A DNA stretch of 19,127 nt from an uncultured Bacteroidales bacterium (GTDB taxonomy: Bacteria; Bacteroidota; Bacteroidia; Bacteroidales; UBA932). This document shows positions 7,901 to 14,651 of the stretch, in pieces. A program made the position numbers and the translations under genes. How positions within the stretch are numbered: position 1 is the first letter of the stretch; every line of letters begins with the position of its first letter. The notes under the pieces were generated by a model. The model saw nothing but the letters and a program-made list of their open reading frames with translations. It had not been told where the DNA came from and ran no database searches. The stretch covers positions 1 to 19,127 of the forward strand of contig CAMJJO010000019.1 in assembly GCA_946406095.1 (NCBI GenBank). Reading direction: 5' to 3'.

Positions 7901-10071
7901 TAAGCCTGCCGGACGTGATCCATCCGGAAGAGACCTTCACAGTGAAGGTTTCGGAGCGCAACGGCAAGCCTATGACCTACACCCTTGCCATAGTGGACGA
8001 GGGCCTGCTGGACCTGACGGCCTTCAAGACCCCGGATCCATGGCGCACGATGTATAAGGACGAGGCCCTCACCGTGAGCACCTGGGACCTTTACGACCAG
8101 GTGATTGGCGCATTCGGCGGCAAAATGTCGCCGGTGGCCGCCATCGGCGGTGATGAGGATGCGGTCCGCAACGCCCGTAAGGACAACCGCTTCAATCCGG
8201 TGGTGTTCTTCCAGGGCCCCAGAACCATAGGCAAGGGCACTGATGCCGTCAAGATACGCCTCCCTATGTATGTGGGAAGCGTGCGTGTGATGGTGGTTGC
8301 CGGTAATGATGGTGCCTATGGAAATGCAGAGAAGACCGTTCCGGTGCAGAGCCCGCTGATGCTTGTCACCACCCTTCCCAGGGTGATGGGATGCGGGGAG
8401 CAGGTATCCGCCGCTGTGAATGTGTTCGCGATGGAAGACGGCATTGGCAAGGTGTCGGTGAAAGTGGAATCCGACGGCCCGCTCTCCGATGGCGGCACCA
8501 AGAGCGTCAGCTTCTCCGGAAAGGGAGACCAGCTGCTGCAGTTCCCTCTGGTCGCATCCGATTCCGAGGGGATCGCGCACGTCAAGGTGAGTGCCTCCGG
8601 CGGATCCTACAAGGCATCCGAAACCATCGCTCTGGAAGTCCGGAATCCAAACCCTTACGTTACGACGGTGGAGCACTTCAGTTTGGAGAAGGGCGAATCC
8701 AGGCAGGTGGACGGTACGTCCCTGCAGCTGGCATCGTTCCCCGCAGTCGACGTCCGCGCCCTCTATATGAATATGCGGGACTATTCCTACAATTGCTCCG
8801 AGCAACTTAGCGCCCGCGGGTTGACGCTGCTGCATCTGCTTCCGCTCCTGTCCGAAAAAGATGCTGCAGAGGCGCGTAGTTTGATCCCGACCCTCATAAA
8901 CAACCTGTATTCCCGCCAGCAGGCGGACGGAGGCTTCGCATACTGGACCGGCGGCAACTCCTCCACCTGGGTGTCCTCAATGGCCGGTCAGTTCCTTTCG
9001 GAAGCCGCCAGGGAGGGCTTCGAGGTGAACGCCAGCGTGATCAGGAGTTGGAAGAACTACCAGCAGAAGATGAGCCAGGTGTTCCGTCTGGCCGGCAACA
9101 GTTTCTTCTCGAATCTGGACGAAGCCTACCGTCTCTACACTCTTGCGGTTGCAGGAGCCCCGAATCTTGCGGGTATGAACCGCTTGAAGGAAGCCGGGGA
9201 TATAGGCCTGCAGGCCCGCTGGATGCTGGCTTCCGCCTATGTGCTCAGCGGCAAGGCGGCCATCGCAAGCGGCATCCTGAACGGCCTGAGCAGTAAGTTC
9301 CCCGAATATGAACCCTATAACATTACCTACGGAACTGCCCTTCGCGACCAGTTCATCGCGATGGACGCCCTGGCCTTGAGCGACGATATCGTCGGAGCCC
9401 TCGCCCTTGCGCAGGAGATTTCGGCGCGGGCGATGTCTACCCAGGAAAGTGCATTCGCTGCCATCGCCCTGGATCATCTGCATAAGAAAGTTGGAACCAG
9501 CGCGATAGCTGCCAAGGTCGCCGGAAAAGAGCTGGCATCTGCGAAGTCGGTGGTGTCCGTGCCGCTTTCCGGCCCTGCCTCGGTGGAGAATATGCAGGAC
9601 GGTGTGCTCTACGGAACCGTGCTTAAGGTAAGCCGCGAGGGAAACAGGAAAGCCGTTTCGAACGGCATCTCGCTGGATGTGCGCTATACCGACGAGCACG
9701 GCGGCACCATCAATCCTGCAACCCTGGCCCAGGGAACCCGTTTCACTGCAACCATAAAGGTGACCGGCAATGCAGTGCGCAGCCACGAGAACCTGGCACT
9801 GAGTTTCGGCATCCCTTCTGGATGGGAGATCGTGAACGAACGCCTGCAGGGTGGCGCTGCCGCCGAAGACGGATATGACTATAAGGATATCCGGGACGAC
9901 CGGGTGAACTGGTACTTCGCTCTCCCCGCAGCCCGTTCGAAGACCTTCCGCGTGCAGTTGAGGGCTGCTTATGAGGGCTCGTTCGTGCTGCCCGCAACTG
10001 TGTGCGACGCGATGTACGACCCGTCCGTCAGCGCTGCCACCGCCTCCGGCAAGGCAGTTGTCACCCGGTAG
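4978..10071 (+). CDS. alpha-2-macroglobulin family lipoprotein
   Basis: Bacterial alpha-2-macroglobulin, 1697 residues: a giant envelope protease trap that is cleaved in a bait region and then captures the protease through a reactive thioester. The ATG at 4978 is chosen because it begins a signal peptide with lipobox LVSC (Cys18); the frame is open further upstream but overlaps the previous gene. Recognisable parts: an acidic, aromatic-rich stretch at about 365-390 common in Bacteroidota homologues; an MG2-type domain from about 515 (GERGVWRPGDTLHV); VDEGLLDLTAFKTPDPW at about 1006; the A2M domain at about 1070-1150; and the thioester C1273-S-E-Q1276 followed by an alpha-helical thioester domain. 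The thioester residues are intact. The residues after Cys18 (GPKK) lack a surface-export signal, so a periplasmic location is likely. The gene is tightly followed by PBP1C. Confidence 0.95.
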   Translation: MRKITLLLLSAALALVSCGPKKAVEPSAQDFASYIQAFTGGIVTENATLRVDLTEDAAVQPTEGLFVFKPAVKGAVQWNGAQSVCFVPEAGALKAGQTYKITFALGKLIPGAPEQFNYGITVKGNLVELAEEEIEPDNGRAFRVVQASIKENCVEVKLSEAPANAGVKGLVELDGVSRSYVQVQGDILKIHFEGRRGDITLTLDKGLKGIGGTALAENFTKVFPETDEAPAVKIPFNGNILPDKQKLILPFSAVNLSAVEVRVVKIYEKNILMFLQDNDFGGQNDLRRCGRLIYKGDIPLDASLNLHQWNDHSIDLSGLFRQEPGAIYRIRLSFRLDQSLYGGKEPVLTTKPIGKPSPADEKEWDTPNPYYWDNYFDWDEYKWKEAEDPTKPSYYMESSRFPAVQLLSSDLGLMAEYAGGNQIWVAATDLISAGPVPGAKVEVFDFQLQSIAKGSTDGKGLATLKLDVNRKPFAVVAKAGGSTAYLKVTGSNERPVSRFDVGGEVLQQGIKAFIYGERGVWRPGDTLHVTALIADRGRTLPAHHPATLEVYTPSGQFYSKSTRKGTNGFFSFNIPTKADDPTGYWNAYLKVGGSSFHKTLHIEAIKPNRLKINTSYPSVMEAGKAAQFQASVSWLSGGVAGNMPARAQITLRKAGGSAFKGFEKYAFYAPSNAYGSKELELFSSRLDAGGNLNTRVTLPAAENAPGMLQAFVVTTVQEPGGDESFTTETIPYSPYSSYVGVRKPEGEILETDKDHKFNLAVLDASGKRVSGHKVEYAVFKTGWSWWWDNAGGSLDAYVNGSSVKKIISGEMTSGAQDAVFSFRVDYPEWGRYLVLARDKTSGHISGTTFTVDWPEFRGRADRRDPEALTMLTFSTSKPSYQVGEKATIYIPAAEGGQALVSLENAGGIIAREWVQTSSKDTPWSFTVTPEMAPNIYAQVTLLQPYGSSSNDLPIRLYGVQRIKVDNPASHLEPVVSLPDVIHPEETFTVKVSERNGKPMTYTLAIVDEGLLDLTAFKTPDPWRTMYKDEALTVSTWDLYDQVIGAFGGKMSPVAAIGGDEDAVRNARKDNRFNPVVFFQGPRTIGKGTDAVKIRLPMYVGSVRVMVVAGNDGAYGNAEKTVPVQSPLMLVTTLPRVMGCGEQVSAAVNVFAMEDGIGKVSVKVESDGPLSDGGTKSVSFSGKGDQLLQFPLVASDSEGIAHVKVSASGGSYKASETIALEVRNPNPYVTTVEHFSLEKGESRQVDGTSLQLASFPAVDVRALYMNMRDYSYNCSEQLSARGLTLLHLLPLLSEKDAAEARSLIPTLINNLYSRQQADGGFAYWTGGNSSTWVSSMAGQFLSEAAREGFEVNASVIRSWKNYQQKMSQVFRLAGNSFFSNLDEAYRLYTLAVAGAPNLAGMNRLKEAGDIGLQARWMLASAYVLSGKAAIASGILNGLSSKFPEYEPYNITYGTALRDQFIAMDALALSDDIVGALALAQEISARAMSTQESAFAAIALDHLHKKVGTSAIAAKVAGKELASAKSVVSVPLSGPASVENMQDGVLYGTVLKVSREGNRKAVSNGISLDVRYTDEHGGTINPATLAQGTRFTATIKVTGNAVRSHENLALSFGIPSGWEIVNERLQGGAAAEDGYDYKDIRDDRVNWYFALPAARSKTFRVQLRAAYEGSFVLPATVCDAMYDPSVSAATASGKAVVTR

Positions 10072-10090
10072 AATGCCGTAACTGCGCTCC

Positions 10091-12229
10091 ATGTCCTCCA
10101 GAGCGAAGCGAAAGAATCTGGCCCTGGCAGCAGTAGCGATACTGCTGCTGGGCTATATTTTCTGCCTTCCCCGGAACCTGTTCAAAGGCGTAAGTTACTC
10201 CACGGTGGTGGAGAGTGCCGAAGGGGATCTTCTGGGAGCCAGGATCGCCGCCGACGGGCAGTGGCGTTTCCCGCCCTGCGACACGGTGCCGGAACGCTTC
10301 GCAACCGCACTTATCCAGTTCGAAGACAGGCACTTCCGCTATCATCCCGGGGTGAACCCGGTGTCGCTGCTTCGCGCCGCTCGGGACAATTTCCGCAACG
10401 GCCGCATAGTAAGCGGCGGCAGCACCATCACCATGCAGGTGATCCGCCTGAGCCGGCAGAAGGAACGCACCCTCTGGCAGAAACTGATAGAATCTGTGCT
10501 GGCCACCCGGCTGGAACTTCGATACTCCAAGCGCAAGATACTCTCTCTCTATGCTTCCCATGCCCCTTTCGGGGGGAATGTGGTGGGACTGGAGGCGGCC
10601 TCGTGGCGGTATTTCGGCCGCCCGGCATCCGAGCTCTCCTGGGGAGAATCGGCTACGCTGGCGGTGCTGCCCAATGCCCCCGCAACCCTTCACCCCGGCC
10701 GCGGGAGGGAGGAGCTGCTGAAAAAGCGCAACCGCCTGCTGCATAGGCTACTGGAGCACGGGGACATATCTCCCGAAACCTACGAGGCCGCCTGCGAAGA
10801 ACCGCTCCCGGCCGAGCCTCTGCCTCTTCCGTCGCTGGCATCGCACTATGTGGAACGCTGCCCGAAAGGGGAACGCACGCGCACGGGGATATCCCTGCCG
10901 CTGCAAATGGCGGTAGAGGCCGTGGTGAACCGCCGTTCGGATGAACTGGCGCAGGAAGGAATCGCCGATATGGCGGCGGTGGTTATCGACAATGCCAGCG
11001 GGGCGATCGCGGCCTATGTCGGGAACTCTTCCCAGGAGCGCCAACGCCCTGGCAGACAGGTAGATATCGCTGCTTCTCCACGCTCTACCGGCAGCATCCT
11101 CAAGCCTTTCCTGTATGAGGCAGCCCTTCAGGAAGGCACCATCCTTCCCCGCACCCTGCTGGCGGATGTCCCTGTGAATCTGAGCGGATTCGCTCCGCAA
11201 AATTTCGACCGTCAGTTCTATGGCGCAGTGCCTGCCGATGAGGCCCTGGCACGCTCGCTGAACGTGCCCTCCGTGTTCCTGCTGCGGCAGTACGGCATCC
11301 CCAAATTCTGGTCGGTGCTGAGGGATGCGGGGCTGTCCACCATCACCCAGACCCCGGAGCACTATGGCCTTTCGCTGATCCTGGGTGGCGCCGAAGCCCG
11401 TCTGGACGAGGTCACTGCCGCATATTCGGCCTTCGTCCGGGGAGAAGCCCCTTTCTCCGATGCGCTGGCGCGATGGTATACTTTCGAGTCGCTGAAAGAG
11501 GTGAACCGGCCGGACCAGCTGGACTGGAGGCTGATCGGTTCCGTGCGCAAGGCCGCCTGGAAAACAGGCACCAGCTATGGCTTCAGGGATGCCTGGGCGG
11601 TGGGAATGACACCTGCATACACCATCGGCGTCTGGGCCGGGAATGCCGAAGGACAGGGAGTTCCCGGGCTTGTGGGAGCGCGGGCGGCAGGTCCGGTGAT
11701 GTTCGATATCCTGAATCTGCTGCCTTTTTCCGATGCCTGGTTCGATGAGCCTGATGCCGGAGTATGGGCCGATGTATGCAAGGATTCCGGCCATCTGGCA
11801 GGGCCCGGGTGCCCGGCAGTGAGCATGCTCCTTCCCGAAAGAGGGCTGGAAAGCGATCCCTGCCCCTATCATGGCAGCGGGGAATTCGTGCTTCCTCCGG
11901 CGATGGAATGGTTCTACAGGCAGTCCCATCCGGAATATACCGGAGCGCGGAAATCAGCTGTAGGAGCAGTCATTCAGTTTATCTATCCGCAAAGTGGTGC
12001 GGTGCTGGCATTGCCGCGCCAGCTCTCGGGTGAAGTGGAAGGAATCGTCTTCCGGGTGGCTCATCATCGCCCCGATGCCACGCTCTGGTGGCACCTGGAC
12101 CGCAGTTATGTCGGGGAAACCACCCTCCGCCACGAGATGCTGCTCGCTCCCGCGCCCGGGCATCATGTCCTCACGGTAGTCGATCAGGACGGTTCAGTGG
12201 CCTCCGTAAGCTTCACTATTGCAGAATAA
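10091..12229 (+). CDS. pbpC: penicillin-binding protein 1C
   Basis: Bifunctional peptidoglycan synthase of 712 residues, anchored by one membrane segment (about residues 9-27). The GT51 glycosyltransferase domain holds catalytic Glu78 in EDRHF and the GGSTITMQ motif. The transpeptidase domain has S335-I-L-K (SxxK), S389-L-N (SxN) and K491-T-G. A C-terminal BiPBP_C domain (about 615-712) separates PBP1C from PBP1A/1B. All catalytic motifs are present, so it should be active. It begins 19 bases after the macroglobulin gene; this pairing is well known in bacteria and is taken to mean that cell-wall repair and protease defence act together. It is somewhat shorter than E. coli PBP1C (about 770). 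Confidence 0.96.
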   Translation: MSSRAKRKNLALAAVAILLLGYIFCLPRNLFKGVSYSTVVESAEGDLLGARIAADGQWRFPPCDTVPERFATALIQFEDRHFRYHPGVNPVSLLRAARDNFRNGRIVSGGSTITMQVIRLSRQKERTLWQKLIESVLATRLELRYSKRKILSLYASHAPFGGNVVGLEAASWRYFGRPASELSWGESATLAVLPNAPATLHPGRGREELLKKRNRLLHRLLEHGDISPETYEAACEEPLPAEPLPLPSLASHYVERCPKGERTRTGISLPLQMAVEAVVNRRSDELAQEGIADMAAVVIDNASGAIAAYVGNSSQERQRPGRQVDIAASPRSTGSILKPFLYEAALQEGTILPRTLLADVPVNLSGFAPQNFDRQFYGAVPADEALARSLNVPSVFLLRQYGIPKFWSVLRDAGLSTITQTPEHYGLSLILGGAEARLDEVTAAYSAFVRGEAPFSDALARWYTFESLKEVNRPDQLDWRLIGSVRKAAWKTGTSYGFRDAWAVGMTPAYTIGVWAGNAEGQGVPGLVGARAAGPVMFDILNLLPFSDAWFDEPDAGVWADVCKDSGHLAGPGCPAVSMLLPERGLESDPCPYHGSGEFVLPPAMEWFYRQSHPEYTGARKSAVGAVIQFIYPQSGAVLALPRQLSGEVEGIVFRVAHHRPDATLWWHLDRSYVGETTLRHEMLLAPAPGHHVLTVVDQDGSVASVSFTIAE

Positions 12230-12249
12230 GCAAATAATCACTATATTGG
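12219..12249 (+). promoter_or_regulatory. weak promoter candidate TTG-N20-TATATTGG
   Basis: TTG (12219-12221) and TATATTGG (12242-12249, one mismatch to TAnnTTTG) are 20 bases apart, ahead of the PNPOx-like gene at 12283. The first box lies inside the end of pbpC. The -7 candidate falls within the inverted repeat at 12238-12260. Confidence 0.3.
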
Positions 12250-12260
12250 CAAGTTAGTGA
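12238..12260. repeat. inverted repeat TCACTA-N11-TAGTGA
   Basis: TCACTA (12238-12243) and TAGTGA (12255-12260) form a perfect 6-base dyad with an 11-base spacer, between pbpC and the PNPOx-like gene. It overlaps the candidate -7 box. It could be an operator for a dimeric regulator or a weak RNA hairpin; no T-run follows, so a terminator is unlikely. Confidence 0.3.
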
Positions 12261-12282
12261 CAAATAACTGAATTCAGATACT

Positions 12283-12675
12283 ATGCAAAGAGTCCAGAAA
12301 TTCCTCCACGATGCGGGCGTGTTTTTCCTCGCGACGGTAGATGGCGACCAGCCCCAGCTCCGCCCTTTCGGCATTGCCGAGATCATCGAAGGCAAACTTT
12401 ACATCCAGACCGGACATGTGAAGGATGTGGCCCATCAGATTGCCGTTAATCCCAAGGTGGCCATCTGCGCCTACAACGGCAGCGAATGGCTCCGCGTGAC
12501 CGCTAAACTTGTGGAAGATCCCCGGGTGGAAATCAAGAAGGCGGTTCTGGATGCCAATCCCACCCTGCGCTCCATGTACGACGAGAAGGACGACAATACC
12601 GCAGTGTATTATCTGACCGAAGCCAAGGCAAGCATCAACTCGTTCAAGGCTCCCCGGATCGATATCGAGTTCTAG
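12283..12675 (+). CDS. pyridoxamine 5'-phosphate oxidase family protein (FMN-binding)
   Basis: A small 130-residue split-barrel flavoprotein. The family fold is seen from residue 1: FLHDAGVFFLATVDGDQPQLRPFG, then a strand pair (GKLYIQTGHVKDVAHQI) and NPKVAICAYNGSEWLRVTAKL. It matches the short stand-alone members often annotated as PNPOx-like or putative FMN-binding general stress proteins, not the full-length PdxH, which is about 210 residues, so PLP synthesis is unlikely. The substrate is unknown. It sits 53 bases after pbpC with its own weak promoter candidate, and its stop overlaps that of the sugar kinase on the other strand by four bases (CTAG). Confidence 0.87.
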   Translation: MQRVQKFLHDAGVFFLATVDGDQPQLRPFGIAEIIEGKLYIQTGHVKDVAHQIAVNPKVAICAYNGSEWLRVTAKLVEDPRVEIKKAVLDANPTLRSMYDEKDDNTAVYYLTEAKASINSFKAPRIDIEF

Positions 12676-13688
12676 CAGAAGCTGAGGATCTCTTCCTCCG
12701 TGACCAGGTTGAAGTCTCCCACGATAGAGTTCTTGAGCTGGGCGGCGGCAATCGAAAAATCCAGGCAGAACTGGGGATTATCCGGCCATTTCTCTGCAGC
12801 GTGGATATACGCTGCAACAAACGCGTCGCCCACTCCGACGGGGTCGACTATGGGGTAGATGTCGTAGATTTTTCCTTTATAGATGGTGCCGTGATGCCAT
12901 AGAAGGGCGGTCAGGGTGTGCCGGTTGGTGGTAATCTGGTTGCGAAGACCTATCATCATCGATCCGCAATTCGGGAACTGCCGGTGCATCTGCTCGAAAT
13001 AGCGCCCGTATGCTTCCATATCCAGGATGGTATCAGCCTCCATATGCGTCATCGGCACCTGGGGCACTCCGGATGCAACCTCCCATTCGTCCTGGTCGCC
13101 GAAGATGAAGTCGCTGTACTGCATCAGTTCGTGAAGGGTGCCGTGGGCGTCGGCCCCTTCGTATTTCCAGAGGTTCTTGCGGAAGTTGATGTCGCAGGTG
13201 ATGCGAAGGCCCATCTCTTTGGCGGTCTGCACTGCCTCGAAGGTGGCGGCGGTGGCGGAAGGGGAGACTGCGCAGGTGATGCCGGAGCAGTGGAATATGT
13301 CCGTCTTGCCGAAGATATCCCTCCAGGGGAACATTCCCGGGGCGGAGGAGTAGAAGGAAGATCCGTCCCTGTCGTAGATGACCTTGGAACTGCGCTGGCA
13401 GGCTGCGGCCTCGAAATAATATGTGCCCAGACGGCTTCCGCCGCGCACTACGTTGCTGATGTCGATGCCATAGGCGGCGAGTTCCCGCAGGCAGGCGTTC
13501 CCCACCTCGTTCTGAGGCACTCGCGAGACATAGCCGACTTTGTTGCCGAGGGTGGCCAGAGACACCGCTACATTGGCCTCGGAGCCCCCGAAATGGCCTT
13601 CCCAATCATATCCTTGCGAAAAACGCCGGGCCCCGTTCTTGGACCAGCGCATCAGAATCTCACCGAAAGTGACTATGCTTTTCATCAT
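12672..13688 (-). CDS. kdgK: PfkB-family sugar kinase, likely 2-dehydro-3-deoxygluconokinase
   Basis: Cytosolic ribokinase-fold kinase of 338 residues. KdgK would phosphorylate 2-keto-3-deoxygluconate, from hexuronate breakdown, with ATP. Signs: the N-terminal TFGEILMRWS, the PfkB glycine segment GGSEANVAVSLATLG (34-48), the GTYYFEAA substrate strand typical of KDG kinases, CDINFRKNLW near 195-205, and the second PfkB signature DPVGVGDAF from Asp282 with the catalytic base Asp288. That signature differs from the usual DTTGAGD, but glycines and Asp are kept. Two adjacent ATG codons (13688 and 13685) could start it. No uronate pathway gene is adjacent, so the substrate is inferred from sequence; another sugar acid is possible. 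Confidence 0.82.
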   Translation of the reverse strand: MMKSIVTFGEILMRWSKNGARRFSQGYDWEGHFGGSEANVAVSLATLGNKVGYVSRVPQNEVGNACLRELAAYGIDISNVVRGGSRLGTYYFEAAACQRSSKVIYDRDGSSFYSSAPGMFPWRDIFGKTDIFHCSGITCAVSPSATAATFEAVQTAKEMGLRITCDINFRKNLWKYEGADAHGTLHELMQYSDFIFGDQDEWEVASGVPQVPMTHMEADTILDMEAYGRYFEQMHRQFPNCGSMMIGLRNQITTNRHTLTALLWHHGTIYKGKIYDIYPIVDPVGVGDAFVAAYIHAAEKWPDNPQFCLDFSIAAAQLKNSIVGDFNLVTEEEILSFC

Positions 13689-13704
13689 ATTATTTCTATT
13701 ACTG

Positions 13705-13712
13705 CAAATTTA
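13705..13712 (-). promoter_or_regulatory. -7 box TAAATTTG for the sugar kinase
   Basis: The minus strand reads TAAATTTG, an exact consensus match, 16 bases before the kinase ATG. It is separated by 11 bases from the outward-facing box of the esterase operon. No -33 TTTG is seen. Confidence 0.5.
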
Positions 13713-13723
13713 AACAATTTGAT

Positions 13724-13731
13724 TAACTTTG
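13724..13731 (+). promoter_or_regulatory. -7 box TAACTTTG for the esterase operon
   Basis: TAACTTTG exactly matches TAnnTTTG and ends 23 bases before the ATG at 13755. Its expected -33 position falls on the kinase -7 box. Confidence 0.55.
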
Positions 13732-13754
13732 TTTCATCGCAAAATGCCGTTCGT

Positions 13755-14645
13755 ATGAAAAGAGCCGTAATTCTTGCAGTCTTTTTCTGGCTATGTATGC
13801 TGTCGTTCCCGCTCAAGGGAGCTCCCGTGCCCGTGCGGGACAGTGTCGGCTATGCAGGTGGGATGCGCTTTCATTTCATGTATGTGCCGGCATCCCTGCG
13901 GCCGGAAAAGCCTCTGGTAATCATGCTACACGGCTATGGCGGCAAAGCTGCCGGATACCGCCCAGAGATGCTGGAAGTAGCTGAACGTGAAGGCTTTGCA
14001 TTGTGTATTCCGCAGGGGCTGAAGGCTCCGAAAGGAAAGACGGGCTGGTATGTGGGCTATCCGAAACAAGAGGGTATGAGGCAGGATGACGACGCGTTCA
14101 TATGCTTCCTTGCAGAAGAGTTGTGCCGCCGGCACGGGCTGAATCCAAGCAATGTCTTCCTCACCGGAATGTCCAACGGGGGAGAGATGTGCTATCTGAT
14201 CGGCCGGAAGCGTCCGGAGGTTTTCTCTGCCATCGCTTCCATCGCCGGCCTGACTATGAAATGGATAAGGGACGAGATACCTATGACTTCTCCCGTTCCT
14301 TTCATGGAGGTCCACGGCACCTCCGACACTACATCCCACTGGGAAGGGGATATGGATAACGAAGGTGGATGGGGAGCTTATATCCCCGTGCCCGAAGCGG
14401 TTGACTACTGGGTGCGGCAGGATGGCTGCAAGTACTCTTCCCGGCAGTATCTGCATCCGCTGAAAGAGGGCGCCCGCACTGTCGTGCTGCATCGCTGGAC
14501 AGGAGGTGTCCCTGCCTGGGAAGGCGGTCCGCAATGCGAGGTGCGTCTATACGAAATCCGCGGCGGCAAGCATTCCTGGGGACTTTCGGATATGGACACC
14601 TGCGGAGAGGTATGGAACTTTTTTGAACAATATCTGCATAAATAA
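13755..14645 (+). CDS. secreted PHB-depolymerase/feruloyl-esterase type hydrolase
   Basis: A 296-residue alpha/beta hydrolase with a signal peptide (cleavage near residue 22, LKGA|PVP). It matches the LpqC/polyhydroxybutyrate depolymerase group, which also includes feruloyl and acetyl xylan esterases. The oxyanion segment MLHGYGG is at 57-63, the nucleophile elbow GMSNGG has Ser140, and Asp191 (HGTSD) and His273 (GGKHSWG) complete the triad. The start at 13755 is set by the signal peptide; the frame is open upstream only as antisense of the kinase gene. In Bacteroidota such enzymes usually remove ester groups from plant polysaccharides; the true substrate is not visible. The DUF362-peroxidase gene begins 6 bases after its stop. 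Confidence 0.88.
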   Translation: MKRAVILAVFFWLCMLSFPLKGAPVPVRDSVGYAGGMRFHFMYVPASLRPEKPLVIMLHGYGGKAAGYRPEMLEVAEREGFALCIPQGLKAPKGKTGWYVGYPKQEGMRQDDDAFICFLAEELCRRHGLNPSNVFLTGMSNGGEMCYLIGRKRPEVFSAIASIAGLTMKWIRDEIPMTSPVPFMEVHGTSDTTSHWEGDMDNEGGWGAYIPVPEAVDYWVRQDGCKYSSRQYLHPLKEGARTVVLHRWTGGVPAWEGGPQCEVRLYEIRGGKHSWGLSDMDTCGEVWNFFEQYLHK

Positions 14646-14651
14646 CGCTTT

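Noticed and set aside
12268..12277. Palindrome CTGAATTCAG before the PNPOx-like gene
   Set aside because: Short and isolated; no evidence that it acts as an operator.
12918..13754. Open frame running into the esterase gene from upstream, antisense to the sugar kinase
   Set aside because: The esterase signal peptide begins at 13755 and a promoter box lies at 13724-13731, so the upstream extension is chance openness opposite the kinase.
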